Source: Ardenticatenales bacterium (lineage in GTDB: Bacteria > Chloroflexota > Anaerolineae > Ardenticatenales > Ardenticatenaceae). Taken from it: a stretch of 44,869 bases of DNA. Position 1 is the stretch's first letter. Each line of letters starts with the position of its first letter. Below are positions 15,742 to 23,942 of the stretch, piece by piece. Made by a program: the position numbers and the translations under genes. The stretch lies in the NCBI GenBank assembly GCA_020634795.1, contig JACKAZ010000016.1:1-44869 (forward strand), written 5' to 3'. The notes under the pieces are model-generated. The model was not told where the DNA came from. It saw nothing but the letters and a program-made list of their open reading frames with translations, and searched no databases.

Positions 15742-17310
15742 TTAGGCCGCAGTTCGCCCTCCGTTGTCTCCCAATGGGTTATCTTCTAACAAACTGACGC
15801 CCGTCATCGCGTCGGGCTGCGGCAGAGCCATCAGTTGCAGTATGGTCGGGGCCACATCGCCCAGTTTACCCCCATTGCGCAGTGTATAGCGGAAGCTTTC
15901 GTCGACAAGGATGCAGGGCACGGGGTTGGTGGTGTGCGCCGTGTGCGGGCCTCCCCCTTCCGCGATCATCACCTCGCAATTGCCATGATCGGCCAGCACG
16001 ATCGCCACCCCCTCCTTCGCCAGGATCGCCGCCAGCAGCTCACCCAGCGCCTCATCCACCGTCTCGACCGCTGCTACCGCCGCCTCGATGATACCGGTGT
16101 GGCCCACCATGTCGGGGTTGGCAAAATTGATGAGGATGAAGTCGTCCGGCTCATTCGCCAGACGTTCCAGCGTCCGATCACGCAGCGCTGGGGCGCTCAT
16201 CTCCGGCTGCAGGTCATAGGTCGCCACCTTGGGCGACGGGACGATCAGGCGCGACTCGCCCTCGAACGGCTCCTCTTCCAGGGCGTTGAAGAAGTAGGTC
16301 ACGTGGGGATACTTCTCGGTTTCCGCGCTGTGATATTGGCGACGGCCCGCCGACGCGACCACCTCGGCCAGCGGATGATCCAACGCGGGCAGCGCGAAGG
16401 CAAAGGGGCGACCAATCATCTCGTCGTATTCCATCATGGAGGCATAGGAGAGATCGGTCAGCACCCGACAACGGTCAAAGCTGTCGAAAGCGGGGTTGAG
16501 TAGCGCGTGGGAGAGTTGGCGGGCGCGGTCGGCGCGGAAGTTAAAGAAGAAGATTGCATCTCCGTTTTGTATCGGGGCGAGCGGCTGATCATTTTCGTCC
16601 ACGACCACGGTGGGAAGAATAAACTCGTCGGTCTCACCCCGCTCGTACGCGGCGCTGATCGCCGCGCTGGCACTCGTTGCCCGTTGCGGCGACTGCCCGC
16701 AGACCACCGCATCGTACGCCCTTTCGACGCGATCCCAGCGGTTGTCGCGGTCCATCGCATAGTACCGTCCGCAGACCGAGGCGATGACCGCGCCGGGCTT
16801 CTCGGCGATGGCCGCTTCGAGTTCGACCATGAAGCCCTTGCCCGTGGTCGGGCCCACGTCCCGCCCGTCGGTAAAGACGTGGATCGCCACACGCGGCACC
16901 GCCAACCGCTCCGCCATGTCGAGCAGCGCGTAGAAATGCTGCAGATCGCTGTGAACACCGCCATCACTCACCAACCCCATCAGATGCAGCGTGTGACCCG
17001 CGCCTGCCGCCCTGAAGGCGGAGAGCAACACCTCATTTTCAAAGAAGCGGCCATCATCGATCAGCGATTGGATATAGGTCTGCTTCTGCATCACCACCCG
17101 CCCGGCACCCAAATTCATATGGCCGACCTCGCTGTTACCGATCTGCCCGGCGGGCAGGCCGACGGCCAAGCCAGAGGCGGCCAATTCCGTGTGTGGGTAA
17201 CGCGCCCAAATCTGGTCGAAGGTCGGCGTTTCCGCCAACGTCACCGCATTGCCGGGGCCGGGCGGTGCGATGCCCCATCCATCCAGTACGATCAATGCTA
17301 CAGGTCCCAT
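15742..17310 (-). CDS. gpmI: 2,3-bisphosphoglycerate-independent phosphoglycerate mutase
   Basis: 522 residues, of usual length. Interconverts 3- and 2-phosphoglycerate in glycolysis using two metal ions and a phosphoserine. Seen: DGWG (D10, metal), GNSEVGH with the catalytic serine at about residue 60, HVFTDGRDVGP, and the late metal ligands in NFANPDMVGHTG and LADHGNCE. AAGAAGGAG precedes the ATG at 17310. A weak TTCCCT-N17-TAGGAT (TGA before the -10) lies about 40 bases upstream. Confidence 0.97.
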   Translation of the reverse strand: MGPVALIVLDGWGIAPPGPGNAVTLAETPTFDQIWARYPHTELAASGLAVGLPAGQIGNSEVGHMNLGAGRVVMQKQTYIQSLIDDGRFFENEVLLSAFRAAGAGHTLHLMGLVSDGGVHSDLQHFYALLDMAERLAVPRVAIHVFTDGRDVGPTTGKGFMVELEAAIAEKPGAVIASVCGRYYAMDRDNRWDRVERAYDAVVCGQSPQRATSASAAISAAYERGETDEFILPTVVVDENDQPLAPIQNGDAIFFFNFRADRARQLSHALLNPAFDSFDRCRVLTDLSYASMMEYDEMIGRPFAFALPALDHPLAEVVASAGRRQYHSAETEKYPHVTYFFNALEEEPFEGESRLIVPSPKVATYDLQPEMSAPALRDRTLERLANEPDDFILINFANPDMVGHTGIIEAAVAAVETVDEALGELLAAILAKEGVAIVLADHGNCEVMIAEGGGPHTAHTTNPVPCILVDESFRYTLRNGGKLGDVAPTILQLMALPQPDAMTGVSLLEDNPLGDNGGRTAA

Positions 17311-17421
17311 CGCACGACTCCTTCTTTTCTACACGATTTCTGGATCGATTCATCCTATCACGGCGGGGGGAAATAGGGAAGCGGTGGTGTGGATTATGGG
17401 ATCTCCTGCGGATGAGTGTTG

Positions 17422-17470
17422 TGAGTTTTATGAGTTTTATGAGTTTTGTGAGTTTTGTGAGTTTTATGAG
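17422..17470. repeat. 9-bp tandem repeat, five units
   Basis: Five consecutive copies of TGAGTTTTR (A, A, G, G, A at the last base) plus a partial TGAG, in the gap between gpmI and chrA. No gene covers it. Confidence 0.9.
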
Positions 17471-17567
17471 TCGCCTACCTTGCTCATCACCATGCCCCAC
17501 CGCGCCGTGAATCATCGCATTACGTTGGCGATACCCTGCCACCTCAGCGCGGCAAATCATGGGAGAA

Positions 17568-17858
17568 CTCTGCCTTACCCTCTCCCGATGAGGGGAGAGG
17601 GTCGCGCCGAAGGCGCGGGGTGAGGGTACTCCACCGCTCACTCGTAGCGCACGGCCTCGGCGGGGGATGCGGCTGGCTTGCGGCGCGGGCCAGAGCAGCG
17701 TGGGGTCACCTGCTCTGCCTTACCCTCTCCCGAGGTGGGGAGAGGGTCGCGCCGAAGGCGCGGGGTGAGGGTACTCCACCGCTCACTCGTAGCGCACGGC
17801 CTCGGCGGGGGGATGCGGCTGGCTTGCCGTGCGGGCCAGAGCAGCGTGGGGTCAACTG
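17568..17858. repeat. 145-bp tandem duplication of palindromic intergenic repeat
   Basis: Unit 1 (17568-17712) and unit 2 (17713-17858) are near-identical, with a few substitutions and one extra G. Each unit contains the hairpin CCCTCTCCC / GGGGAGAGGG followed by GCGCC-GAA-GGCGC. The next bases (CTCTGC at 17859) begin a third truncated copy. No transposase is seen. The end of unit 2 forms the last codons of chrA. This accounts for most of the 540-base gap between gpmI and chrA. Confidence 0.9.
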
Positions 17859-18976
17859 CTCTGCATTAGCAGTCCGACGATGGCCCCTAACGCGATCAGC
17901 CAAACGCTGTTGAGCCGCCAGCGCCAGAGCGCGAAGGCCGAGGCAGCCGCCAGTAAGAGCGTCAGCGGATCGACGATGGCGGCACGACCCAGTTGGAGCG
18001 TGACGGCCGCCATCAGACCGAGCGCCGCCGCGTTGACGCCGTCAAGGAGTTGGCCCAGCAGCGCATTTTCGCGGAGGCGGGGCAGCCAGCGATGCAGAAT
18101 GGCGACGAAGATGAAAGCGGGAAGGAAGATACCAACGGTGGCGGCGACGGCGCCGGGTACCCCCGCCAGAAGATAGCCAACGAAGGTGGCGGTGGTGAAG
18201 ACCGGCCCGGGCGTGACTTGGCCGATCGAGATCGCGTCAAGGAGTTGCTGGTCAGTCAGCCAGCCAAGACGGACCACGAGGTCGTTGCGTAAGAAGGCGA
18301 GCAGCACATAGCCGCTACCGTAGAGCACGGAGCCGACCTTCAGAAAGAGCCAGAAAATACGCCAGAGGCCATGTTCCTCGCCACTCTGTGGCATCACCAG
18401 CGGCCCGAGCATCGGCCACCAGAGCATCATCAAGCTGTCGCGTCGCCTTACCAGCGCCAGCCCCACGCTGACCAACGCGGCGGCGGCCAACAAGGCCAAT
18501 TCGTTGACCCCCACGAAGTAGAGCAGGGCGACTGCCGCGCCCAACAGCGCCAGCCACGGCCCCTTCACGGCCGTCTGGCCCAGCTTCCACAACGCTTGCA
18601 GCACAATGGCAATCACCACGGGCTTCACGCCGTAGAGCAGCGCTTCACCGCTGGGCGTGCCGCCGTAATTGACGTAGGCCCACGCCAACAGCGTCACGAT
18701 CAGCGCCGCGGGCAGAATGAAGCCGATCCCCGCCAGCAGCAGCCCGCGCCAGCCCGCCCGCCGCGCCCCCACGTGAATCACCATTTCGGTCGAATTGGGG
18801 CCGGGGATCAGCGAGGTGGCGCCCAGCATGTCCAAGAACTCCTGTTCGCTGAGCCAGCCGCGCCGCGTCACTACCTCGTCGTGAAGCATCGCGATGTGGG
18901 CCGCTGGCCCGCCAAAGGCGGTGAAGCCAAGTCGGGTCGCCAGCACACCCACTTCGATCAACTCACTCCGCGCCAT
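17852..18976 (-). CDS. chrA: Chromate transporter family (ChrA) membrane protein
   Basis: 374 residues from ATG 18976, which follows GGAGGAAA; a longer upstream frame has no support. Two homologous halves: each begins with a FxxG-containing segment (TRLGFTAFGGPAAHIAMLHDE; LKVGSVLYGSGYVLLAFLRND), then a GWLSEQEFLDMLGATSLIPGP or GWLTDQQLLDAISIGQVTPGP block, typical of two-domain ChrA (PF02417). By family it exports chromate by the CHR mechanism, though many homologues have unproven substrates. The last codons lie in the palindromic repeat, so the C-terminus may have been reshaped by repeat insertion. Confidence 0.93.
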   Translation of the reverse strand: MARSELIEVGVLATRLGFTAFGGPAAHIAMLHDEVVTRRGWLSEQEFLDMLGATSLIPGPNSTEMVIHVGARRAGWRGLLLAGIGFILPAALIVTLLAWAYVNYGGTPSGEALLYGVKPVVIAIVLQALWKLGQTAVKGPWLALLGAAVALLYFVGVNELALLAAAALVSVGLALVRRRDSLMMLWWPMLGPLVMPQSGEEHGLWRIFWLFLKVGSVLYGSGYVLLAFLRNDLVVRLGWLTDQQLLDAISIGQVTPGPVFTTATFVGYLLAGVPGAVAATVGIFLPAFIFVAILHRWLPRLRENALLGQLLDGVNAAALGLMAAVTLQLGRAAIVDPLTLLLAAASAFALWRWRLNSVWLIALGAIVGLLMQSS

Positions 18977-19049
18977 CGGTTTCCTCCACGGGCCGCCCGC
19001 CTGCCGCCATGCTGCACCGTGTACGGCGGCGGTTGGGGGCTTCGAGTAG

Positions 19050-19078
19050 ATTGTAGGCACCTGCCATCGGGCCGTCGA
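19050..19078 (-). promoter_or_regulatory. Probable chrA promoter
   Basis: On minus: TCGACG (19073-19078) and TACAAT (19050-19055), spacer 17. The start site would lie near 19043, about 67 bases before the ATG. Confidence 0.4.
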
Positions 19079-19271
19079 TGATCGCCGTTTAGGCAGGATT
19101 GACGGCTGCCAATCTGAGGCTTGTCGTCGGCCCGTCGCGCCATCACCTGATCGCAGCTCCAAGCCACGACATCACCTGCTGCCCAGCAGCCGCTCGCTGT
19201 TTGGCACGACGGGGCAACCGCTCGCTATTATTCACGCCGCGCTCGATCTTGTCAATACAGATAAAAAGAAA

Positions 19272-19297
19272 AGGCCGCCCCCATTAGGGGGAGCGGC
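19272..19297 (-). terminator. Rho-independent terminator downstream of greA and the gene remnant
   Basis: On minus, GGCCGC plus CCCC pairs with GGGG plus GCGGCC around a TAAT loop, followed by TTTTCTTTTTAT. It sits 25 bases beyond the stop of the remnant at 19323, so the greA transcript probably ends here. Confidence 0.8.
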
Positions 19298-19322
19298 CCT
19301 GATTTGGTGAGATCGCACGGCG

Positions 19323-19674
19323 TTATGGAACTGGCGGTAGCTCTACTTGGAGCTGGAACGGCCCCACGATGCGGCTGGTCACGCTGGACGGTAGCTGATC
19401 TGGAAGGAGTCATCGGGATCGGGGGTGGGGCCCATTTGGAACTCGAAGGTCTGACCACCGATCTGACGGTTTGCTTTCCTTCGACCAATTGCGCGATGTC
19501 CAGCGCCCACTCAGCGGCCATTTGTTCGGGAAGCCAGTAGGAGCCAAACCGCAGGTCGATCTGATCTGTCGTGAGTGGAAGCGCCGGGAAGGAGACGGTG
19601 GTCGTTCGTCCCACTGATGGCCCCGCCGTTTCGATGGCCCCTTTTTGCCTGCCATCTAGCCATGTGTCGTTGGA
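19323..19674 (-). pseudogene. Frameshifted, 5'-truncated gene remnant behind greA
   Basis: Directly after the greA stop and in the same frame, the minus strand reads a protein-like sequence (NDTWLDGRQKGAIETAG ... PLTTDQIDLRFGSYWLP ... ALDIAQLVEGKQTV). Near 19457 sense continues in another frame (GGQTFEFQMGPTPDPDDSF), and near 19382 in the third frame (RIVGPFQLQVELPPVP, stop at 19323). Each shift equals one lost base. No start codon or ribosome site is seen. The terminator follows at once, as after a real gene. The parent family is not recognised; the tail looks like a beta-sandwich edge. Sequencing error is an alternative to decay. Confidence 0.5.
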
Positions 19675-20151
19675 TTATTCGACTTGGAGCACCTCGAAGA
19701 TGATTTCGCCGCCCGGCGAATCGAAGGTCACGCTCTGTCCCTTGCCCTTGCCAAGCAGCGCTTGTCCCAACGGAGAGACGTTGGAAATACGCCCTTTGGC
19801 CGGATTGGCCTCGGTAGGGCCGACCAAGACATATGTCTCATCGTACTCGGTGCCTTCTTCGCGCACCGTCACCGTGCTGCCGAGTTCCACGCGGCTGCTG
19901 CCGCTGGCCTCGATGATCTCTACGTTCTTCAGCAGGTATTCCAGCTCGCGGATCCTGCCTTCCACAAATCCTTGCTCCAGCTTCGCATCATCATATTCCG
20001 CATTTTCGCGGAGATCGCCCTCTTCCTTGGCCTGACGGATACGCTCGGCGACCTGCGCTCGCTTGTCGCTCACCAAGTAAGTCAGCTCTTCTTCGAGTTT
20101 TTGCTTCCCTTCGGCGGTCAGCAAGGTGGGCTTATCGTTCGATCCATTCAT
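19675..20151 (-). CDS. greA: Transcription elongation factor GreA
   Basis: Rescues backtracked RNA polymerase by stimulating cleavage of the nascent RNA. Coiled-coil N-domain with the acidic tip (AKEEGDLRENAEYDDAK), then the C-terminal FKBP-like domain ending SPLGQALLGKGKGQSV. From the ATG at 20151 it is 158 residues, the standard length, with AGGAG upstream. An in-frame ATG at 20172 would add seven residues. A good promoter lies at 20238-20266. Confidence 0.96.
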   Translation of the reverse strand: MNGSNDKPTLLTAEGKQKLEEELTYLVSDKRAQVAERIRQAKEEGDLRENAEYDDAKLEQGFVEGRIRELEYLLKNVEIIEASGSSRVELGSTVTVREEGTEYDETYVLVGPTEANPAKGRISNVSPLGQALLGKGKGQSVTFDSPGGEIIFEVLQVE

Positions 20152-20237
20152 TCGGAAAGTTACTCCTGACATTGCAACAAAAAAGAGCGACCCTCCCCAC
20201 GTCGATTCGCGCGGCGGAGGCCGTTCCTTAGGACGGT

Positions 20238-20266
20238 ATTATACGATGGGATTGCTTGTTTTGCAA
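20238..20266 (-). promoter_or_regulatory. greA promoter
   Basis: On minus: TTGCAA (20261-20266), 17-bp spacer, TATAAT (20238-20243). Confidence 0.75.
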
Positions 20267-20332
20267 ACTAGTGGCGGGATGTGTCGGGCATCGCAAGACG
20301 AGGTAAAGTCATGGGAGTCGATTCTTGATGAC

Positions 20333-20359
20333 GGTGCATGGTGCATGGTGCATGATGCA
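20333..20359. repeat. Heptamer tandem repeat GGTGCAT
   Basis: Three exact GGTGCAT units and one variant (GATGCA). The same heptamer in inverted orientation occurs at 21819-21839 on the other side of the phosphoesterase-SDR pair. Confidence 0.85.
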
Positions 20360-20416
20360 AAACGGCACTGTCAGCGCAAGGCAGATGCTGGGCTGACGTT
20401 TCTCGTTTTAGGATTC

Positions 20417-20445
20417 TTGCCTTTTCCCCGAACTCGACTTACACT
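20417..20445 (+). promoter_or_regulatory. Promoter of the phosphoesterase-SDR pair
   Basis: TTGCCT (20417-20422), 17-bp spacer, TACACT (20440-20445). The predicted +1 falls on or next to the ATG at 20452, so the mRNA may be leaderless; no ribosome site is visible. Confidence 0.55.
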
Positions 20446-20451
20446 GCCGAC

Positions 20452-20934
20452 ATGATAACGCTGGGACTGATCTCTGACACCCACGGATGGCTGGACCCCG
20501 CGATTGCGGACTGGTTCGGCACGGTGGACACGATCTTGCACGCGGGCGACGTGGGCAACGAGGCCACGTTGCTGGCCTTGCAAGCCGTTGCGCCCACCGT
20601 GGCCGTGCGTGGCAATGTCGATGGTGGCCCATGGGCGCAAGCCTTGCCCACCGAGGTGGTTCACACCGTCGGCGAGCGTCGCATCGGGCTACGCCATATC
20701 GCGGGATCGCCACGCCGCCCCACGCGCGATGCGTTGACGTTCATCGCACGGGCGCGGCCCGACGTGCTGCTGGTCGGCCATTCCCATATCGCGGTGGTGC
20801 AGTGGCGTGACGGCGTGCTTTGGATCAATCCGGGCGCGGCGGGGCGACAGGGATTTCAGAAGGAACGAACGATCATGAAGCTGTATGTTGGCGAGAAGCT
20901 GGACATTGACGTGATTTCGCTGGGGAAGCGGTGA
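20452..20934 (+). CDS. YfcE/MJ0936-type metallophosphoesterase
   Basis: 160 residues, a single calcineurin-like phosphoesterase domain of the small phosphodiesterase family. Metal motifs in order: D-x-H (SDTHG, residues 9-11), GD (HAGDVG), GNxD (VRGNVDG), and the late VGHSH. This family hydrolyses phosphodiesters in vitro; the natural substrate is usually unknown. The SDR gene starts one base after its stop, so the two are co-transcribed. Confidence 0.92.
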   Translation: MITLGLISDTHGWLDPAIADWFGTVDTILHAGDVGNEATLLALQAVAPTVAVRGNVDGGPWAQALPTEVVHTVGERRIGLRHIAGSPRRPTRDALTFIARARPDVLLVGHSHIAVVQWRDGVLWINPGAAGRQGFQKERTIMKLYVGEKLDIDVISLGKR

Positions 20935-20935
20935 C

Positions 20936-21658
20936 ATGTCAGCGCCCCCCCTCGCCTTGATCACAGGTGGCACACGCGGCGTCGGCCTTGCGACCGCCCA
21001 TGCGCTGGCGACGGATGGCTACGATTTGGCACTGCTCTACCTGAGCGACGACATCGCCGCGGCTGCGGCCCGCGCCGCTTTGCAAGGCGCGTGCCGCGTG
21101 ATGACGCTGGCCGCCGATGTGTCGAACAAAGCGGAAGCGGCAGCGACCGTTAAGCGCGTGAGGGAGCAGTTCGGTCGGATCGATCTGTTGGTCAACAACG
21201 TTGGCCCTTTCGTGCCGAAGCCGCTGCTGGAAACGACGCTCGACGATTACGAGTTACAGGTAGGTGGCAACTTGGGCAGCACGGTCTTCATGTGCCAAGC
21301 CGTGCTACCGATCATGCGGACGCAGGGTGGCGGCCACATCGTCAACCTCGGTTCGCTCAACGCAGAGATGGCACGCGGCGCGCCCAACGTAGCCCTCTAC
21401 CATGCGCTGAAGGTCGCCGTGGTCTCGCTGAGCAAGTCGTTGGCCCGCAGCGAAGGGCCGTACAACGTGCGGGTCAACGTGGTCAACCCCGGCATGATCA
21501 CGCTGGAAGGCACCCGCGAATCTATCGTAGATTCGATTCCGTTGCAGCGGCTCGGCACAGCCCACGAGGTCGCCAACGCCATCCGCTGGCTGGCCAGCGA
21601 CGAGGCGAGCTACGTTACGGGCGCGGTAATCAACGTGAATGGCGGACTCTTTGTCTAG
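20936..21658 (+). CDS. Short-chain dehydrogenase/reductase (FabG-like)
   Basis: 240 residues, classical SDR. Seen: the cofactor motif TGGTRGVG near residues 10-17, NNVG (NNxG) near 85, a catalytic serine in VNLGSLN, and Y155-x3-K159 (YHALK). The end GAVINVNGGLFV is FabG-like. It uses NAD(P)H; the substrate cannot be read from sequence. It starts one base after the phosphoesterase stop and probably depends on coupled translation. Confidence 0.93.
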   Translation: MSAPPLALITGGTRGVGLATAHALATDGYDLALLYLSDDIAAAAARAALQGACRVMTLAADVSNKAEAAATVKRVREQFGRIDLLVNNVGPFVPKPLLETTLDDYELQVGGNLGSTVFMCQAVLPIMRTQGGGHIVNLGSLNAEMARGAPNVALYHALKVAVVSLSKSLARSEGPYNVRVNVVNPGMITLEGTRESIVDSIPLQRLGTAHEVANAIRWLASDEASYVTGAVINVNGGLFV

Positions 21659-21818
21659 CAGATAGAGGCGCGGTACTCTGTTCGGGCAGAGAATGGCGAA
21701 TAGAGAGGTCATGCGCTGACGCACACCACGGAGGGTGAACGTGGCACATGACGATGAGCGGCTGTGAGGCGGAACGACCTCGCAAAGCATTGAACGATCG
21801 GGGGATATACTATTCTCC

Positions 21819-21839
21819 ATGAACCATGCACCATGCACC
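21819..21839. repeat. Heptamer tandem repeat (inverted relative to 20333)
   Basis: ATGAACC followed by two ATGCACC units, the reverse complement of the block at 20333-20359. Confidence 0.8.
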
Positions 21840-21992
21840 ACATTCCAACGTAGATCAACATCCGAACTGCTATTCACAACATCCGTTAGCACGAGCAACG
21901 TTGAAACAAAGCGCATCACGCCCATTGCCCGCGCCACTAACCACCCCTATACGACTCCCAAAATCCGCCGATTCTGTCTATCCGCCGACCCG

Positions 21993-22001
21993 TGGTATAA
22001 T
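21993..22001 (+). promoter_or_regulatory. Extended -10 promoter of the amidotransferase gene
   Basis: TGGTATAAT is a consensus extended -10. TTCTGT lies 18 bp upstream as a weak -35. The leader to ATG 22085 is about 77 bases. Confidence 0.65.
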
Positions 22002-22084
22002 CGGCAACTAATCGTGTAAGAACGGTATGCACGCACGAGTGGATAGATAGTAAGTACGACGAGCGCCGTTTAGAGGAGGCTTCT

Positions 22085-22879
22085 ATGGCTGGCCGTCCCT
22101 TGATTGGGCTACCGACTCAAACACAACCCGGCAACCCTGCGGAAGGGATGCCGGATTGTTGGATTATGAGTCAAAAATATGTCTCTGTCGTGGCGGGTGC
22201 AGGCGGTACGCCCAACATCATTCCCCTGTTGGATGATATGATCACCCTCCGCGCGATTTATGATGAGTTGGATGGCATCTTTTTGTGTGGCGGGGTGGAT
22301 ATCGACCCCACGGCTTATGACGCCAAGCGCCATTTCCTCTGTGGCACCACCGATCCCGACCGTGACGCCACCGAGATTCAACTGGTGCGCTGGGCGGTCC
22401 AAGATCACAAGCCGGTCTTTGGCGTCTGTCGCGGGGTTCAGGTGATCAATGTGGCGTGTGGCGGAACGCTCCACCAAGATGTGGCGCAGGCCTACCCCAA
22501 TTCGATCAAGCACGATTATTTCCCCGTGCAGGGTCGTTACGAGCGTCACCTGCTGACCCACTCCGTCGAGGTGGACGCCCATTCGGATCTGGGCCGGATG
22601 CTGGGCGTGCCTCGGCTAAAGGTTAACTCGATGCACCACCAAGCGATTGATCGCTTGGGCAATGGCTTGATTGCCACTTCATGGTCGCCGGATGGGGTGG
22701 TCGAGAGCGTGGAGTCGATCAACAACCACTACCTGCTGGGGGTGCAGTGGCATCCCGAAGAATTGGCCGATACCGATCCGCGGATGCGTCGCCTCTTCCG
22801 CTACTTCATCCGTGAAGCGAGCCGCTTCCGCGACCGACGATTGAACCTCTACAACCCGCAGTCGATTGCGGCGGACTAG
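22085..22879 (+). CDS. Gamma-glutamyl-gamma-aminobutyrate hydrolase family (peptidase C26, PuuD-like)
   Basis: 264 residues, class I glutamine amidotransferase fold. Seen: PLIGLPTQ start, DGIFLCGGVDIDP oxyanion strand, the nucleophile elbow GVCRGVQ (Cys115), and the catalytic His223 with Glu in QWHPEE. PuuD enzymes cleave gamma-glutamyl-GABA in putrescine breakdown, but the family is broad and no putrescine genes lie nearby, so the substrate is open. AGGAGG stands before the ATG. Confidence 0.92.
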   Translation: MAGRPLIGLPTQTQPGNPAEGMPDCWIMSQKYVSVVAGAGGTPNIIPLLDDMITLRAIYDELDGIFLCGGVDIDPTAYDAKRHFLCGTTDPDRDATEIQLVRWAVQDHKPVFGVCRGVQVINVACGGTLHQDVAQAYPNSIKHDYFPVQGRYERHLLTHSVEVDAHSDLGRMLGVPRLKVNSMHHQAIDRLGNGLIATSWSPDGVVESVESINNHYLLGVQWHPEELADTDPRMRRLFRYFIREASRFRDRRLNLYNPQSIAAD

Positions 22880-23060
22880 CACCTTGGTGGGATTATACCG
22901 GCCAGTGCTCAACATAGCGCTGGTCTTTCTTTTTGCGGCCGAGTTAACGAAGCGGCCTAGAACGACTTGAAACTATGGCACCTTCGACGCTTGATCCACG
23001 AAAATCCCTGCAACCCGCTATCTCTATCTGCGTGTGGAAGGACTAATCCTGAGGAAAAGG

Positions 23061-23942
23061 ATGAGCGATCAACTGGAAGCGTATTGCCACGCGCCGATCG
23101 GCATTTTTGACAGTGGGGTGGGTGGAACGACCGTCTTACGGGCAATTCGCCAGATTCTGCCCCACGAGCCGCTGCTCTACCTAGCGGATCAGGCCCGTTG
23201 TCCTTACGGCCCGCGCCCCACCCACGAACTGCGCCGCTTTTCGATGGAAAATACGCAGTGGCTCTTGCAACGCGGGGCAAAGATGATTGTCGTGGCCTGC
23301 AACACCGCCAGTGCGGCGGCCCTACGTTGGCTCCGCAACCAGCTGCCCGACGTGACCTTCGTTGGTATGGTACCGGCGCTGAAACCGGCGGCGCTCAGCA
23401 GCCAAAGTGGCGTCGTGGGGGTGCTCGCGACCCCGGCCACCATGCAGGGCGCACTGTTGCAGGAGGTGCGGGAGCAGTGGGCGCAGGGCGTCACCCTTGT
23501 CGAGCGCGTGGGAGATGGACTGGTGCCGCTGATTGAGGCGGGCCGTTGGGACGACGAGGTGACCCGTGCCTTGCTCTGGCGCTATTTGGAACCAATGGTC
23601 GAGGCGGGCGCGGACCGAGTCGTCTTGGGCTGCACCCACTACCCCTACCTAATCCCGCTGATCGAAGCGTTGGCCCCTACGTTGCAGATCATCGATGCAG
23701 CCCCGGCGGTGGCACAGCAGGTCGCGCGGCTCATCAACGACCAGGGCATCGCCAATCGCGATGCCGGGGCAACGGTTTGTTATGCCACCAGCGGTGCGCC
23801 TGCCACGTTTGCCGCACTGTTGACCGCGTTGCAAGCGCCGCCGGGCGATGTGATCGGCGTTGAGGAGCCGTGCCCCACAGACCGCAAGAATGAGATATCA
23901 TCGAGATGGTCGTTCATCCACCACAACGTGCGCGAGCGTTGA
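23061..23942 (+). CDS. murI: Glutamate racemase
   Basis: Interconverts L- and D-glutamate for peptidoglycan. From ATG 23061 (ribosome site GAGGAAAAGG) it is 293 residues; the frame is open to 23034, but that start has no ribosome site. Seen: FDSGVGG at 16-22, the first catalytic cysteine in VACNTASA (Cys80), the second in GCTHYPY (Cys191), and YGPR. Its presence indicates a murein wall. Its stop is immediately adjacent to the rnj stop on the other strand. Confidence 0.95.
   Translation: MSDQLEAYCHAPIGIFDSGVGGTTVLRAIRQILPHEPLLYLADQARCPYGPRPTHELRRFSMENTQWLLQRGAKMIVVACNTASAAALRWLRNQLPDVTFVGMVPALKPAALSSQSGVVGVLATPATMQGALLQEVREQWAQGVTLVERVGDGLVPLIEAGRWDDEVTRALLWRYLEPMVEAGADRVVLGCTHYPYLIPLIEALAPTLQIIDAAPAVAQQVARLINDQGIANRDAGATVCYATSGAPATFAALLTALQAPPGDVIGVEEPCPTDRKNEISSRWSFIHHNVRER

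Larger units (their letters stand above)
21659..22084. other. Intergenic region with repeat and promoter
   Basis: No gene seen. It holds a small CTCTG/CAGAG hairpin near 21675, the heptamer block ATGAACC-ATGCACC-ATGCACC at 21819-21839 and the promoter at 21993. Confidence 0.6.

Noticed and set aside
17568..17858. CRISPR array
   Set aside because: Only two 145-bp units in direct tandem without spacers; this is a tandem duplication of a palindromic repeat.
18371..19081. Plus-strand ORF opposite chrA
   Set aside because: It is rich in H, Q and R and antisense to a clear membrane protein; no ribosome site.
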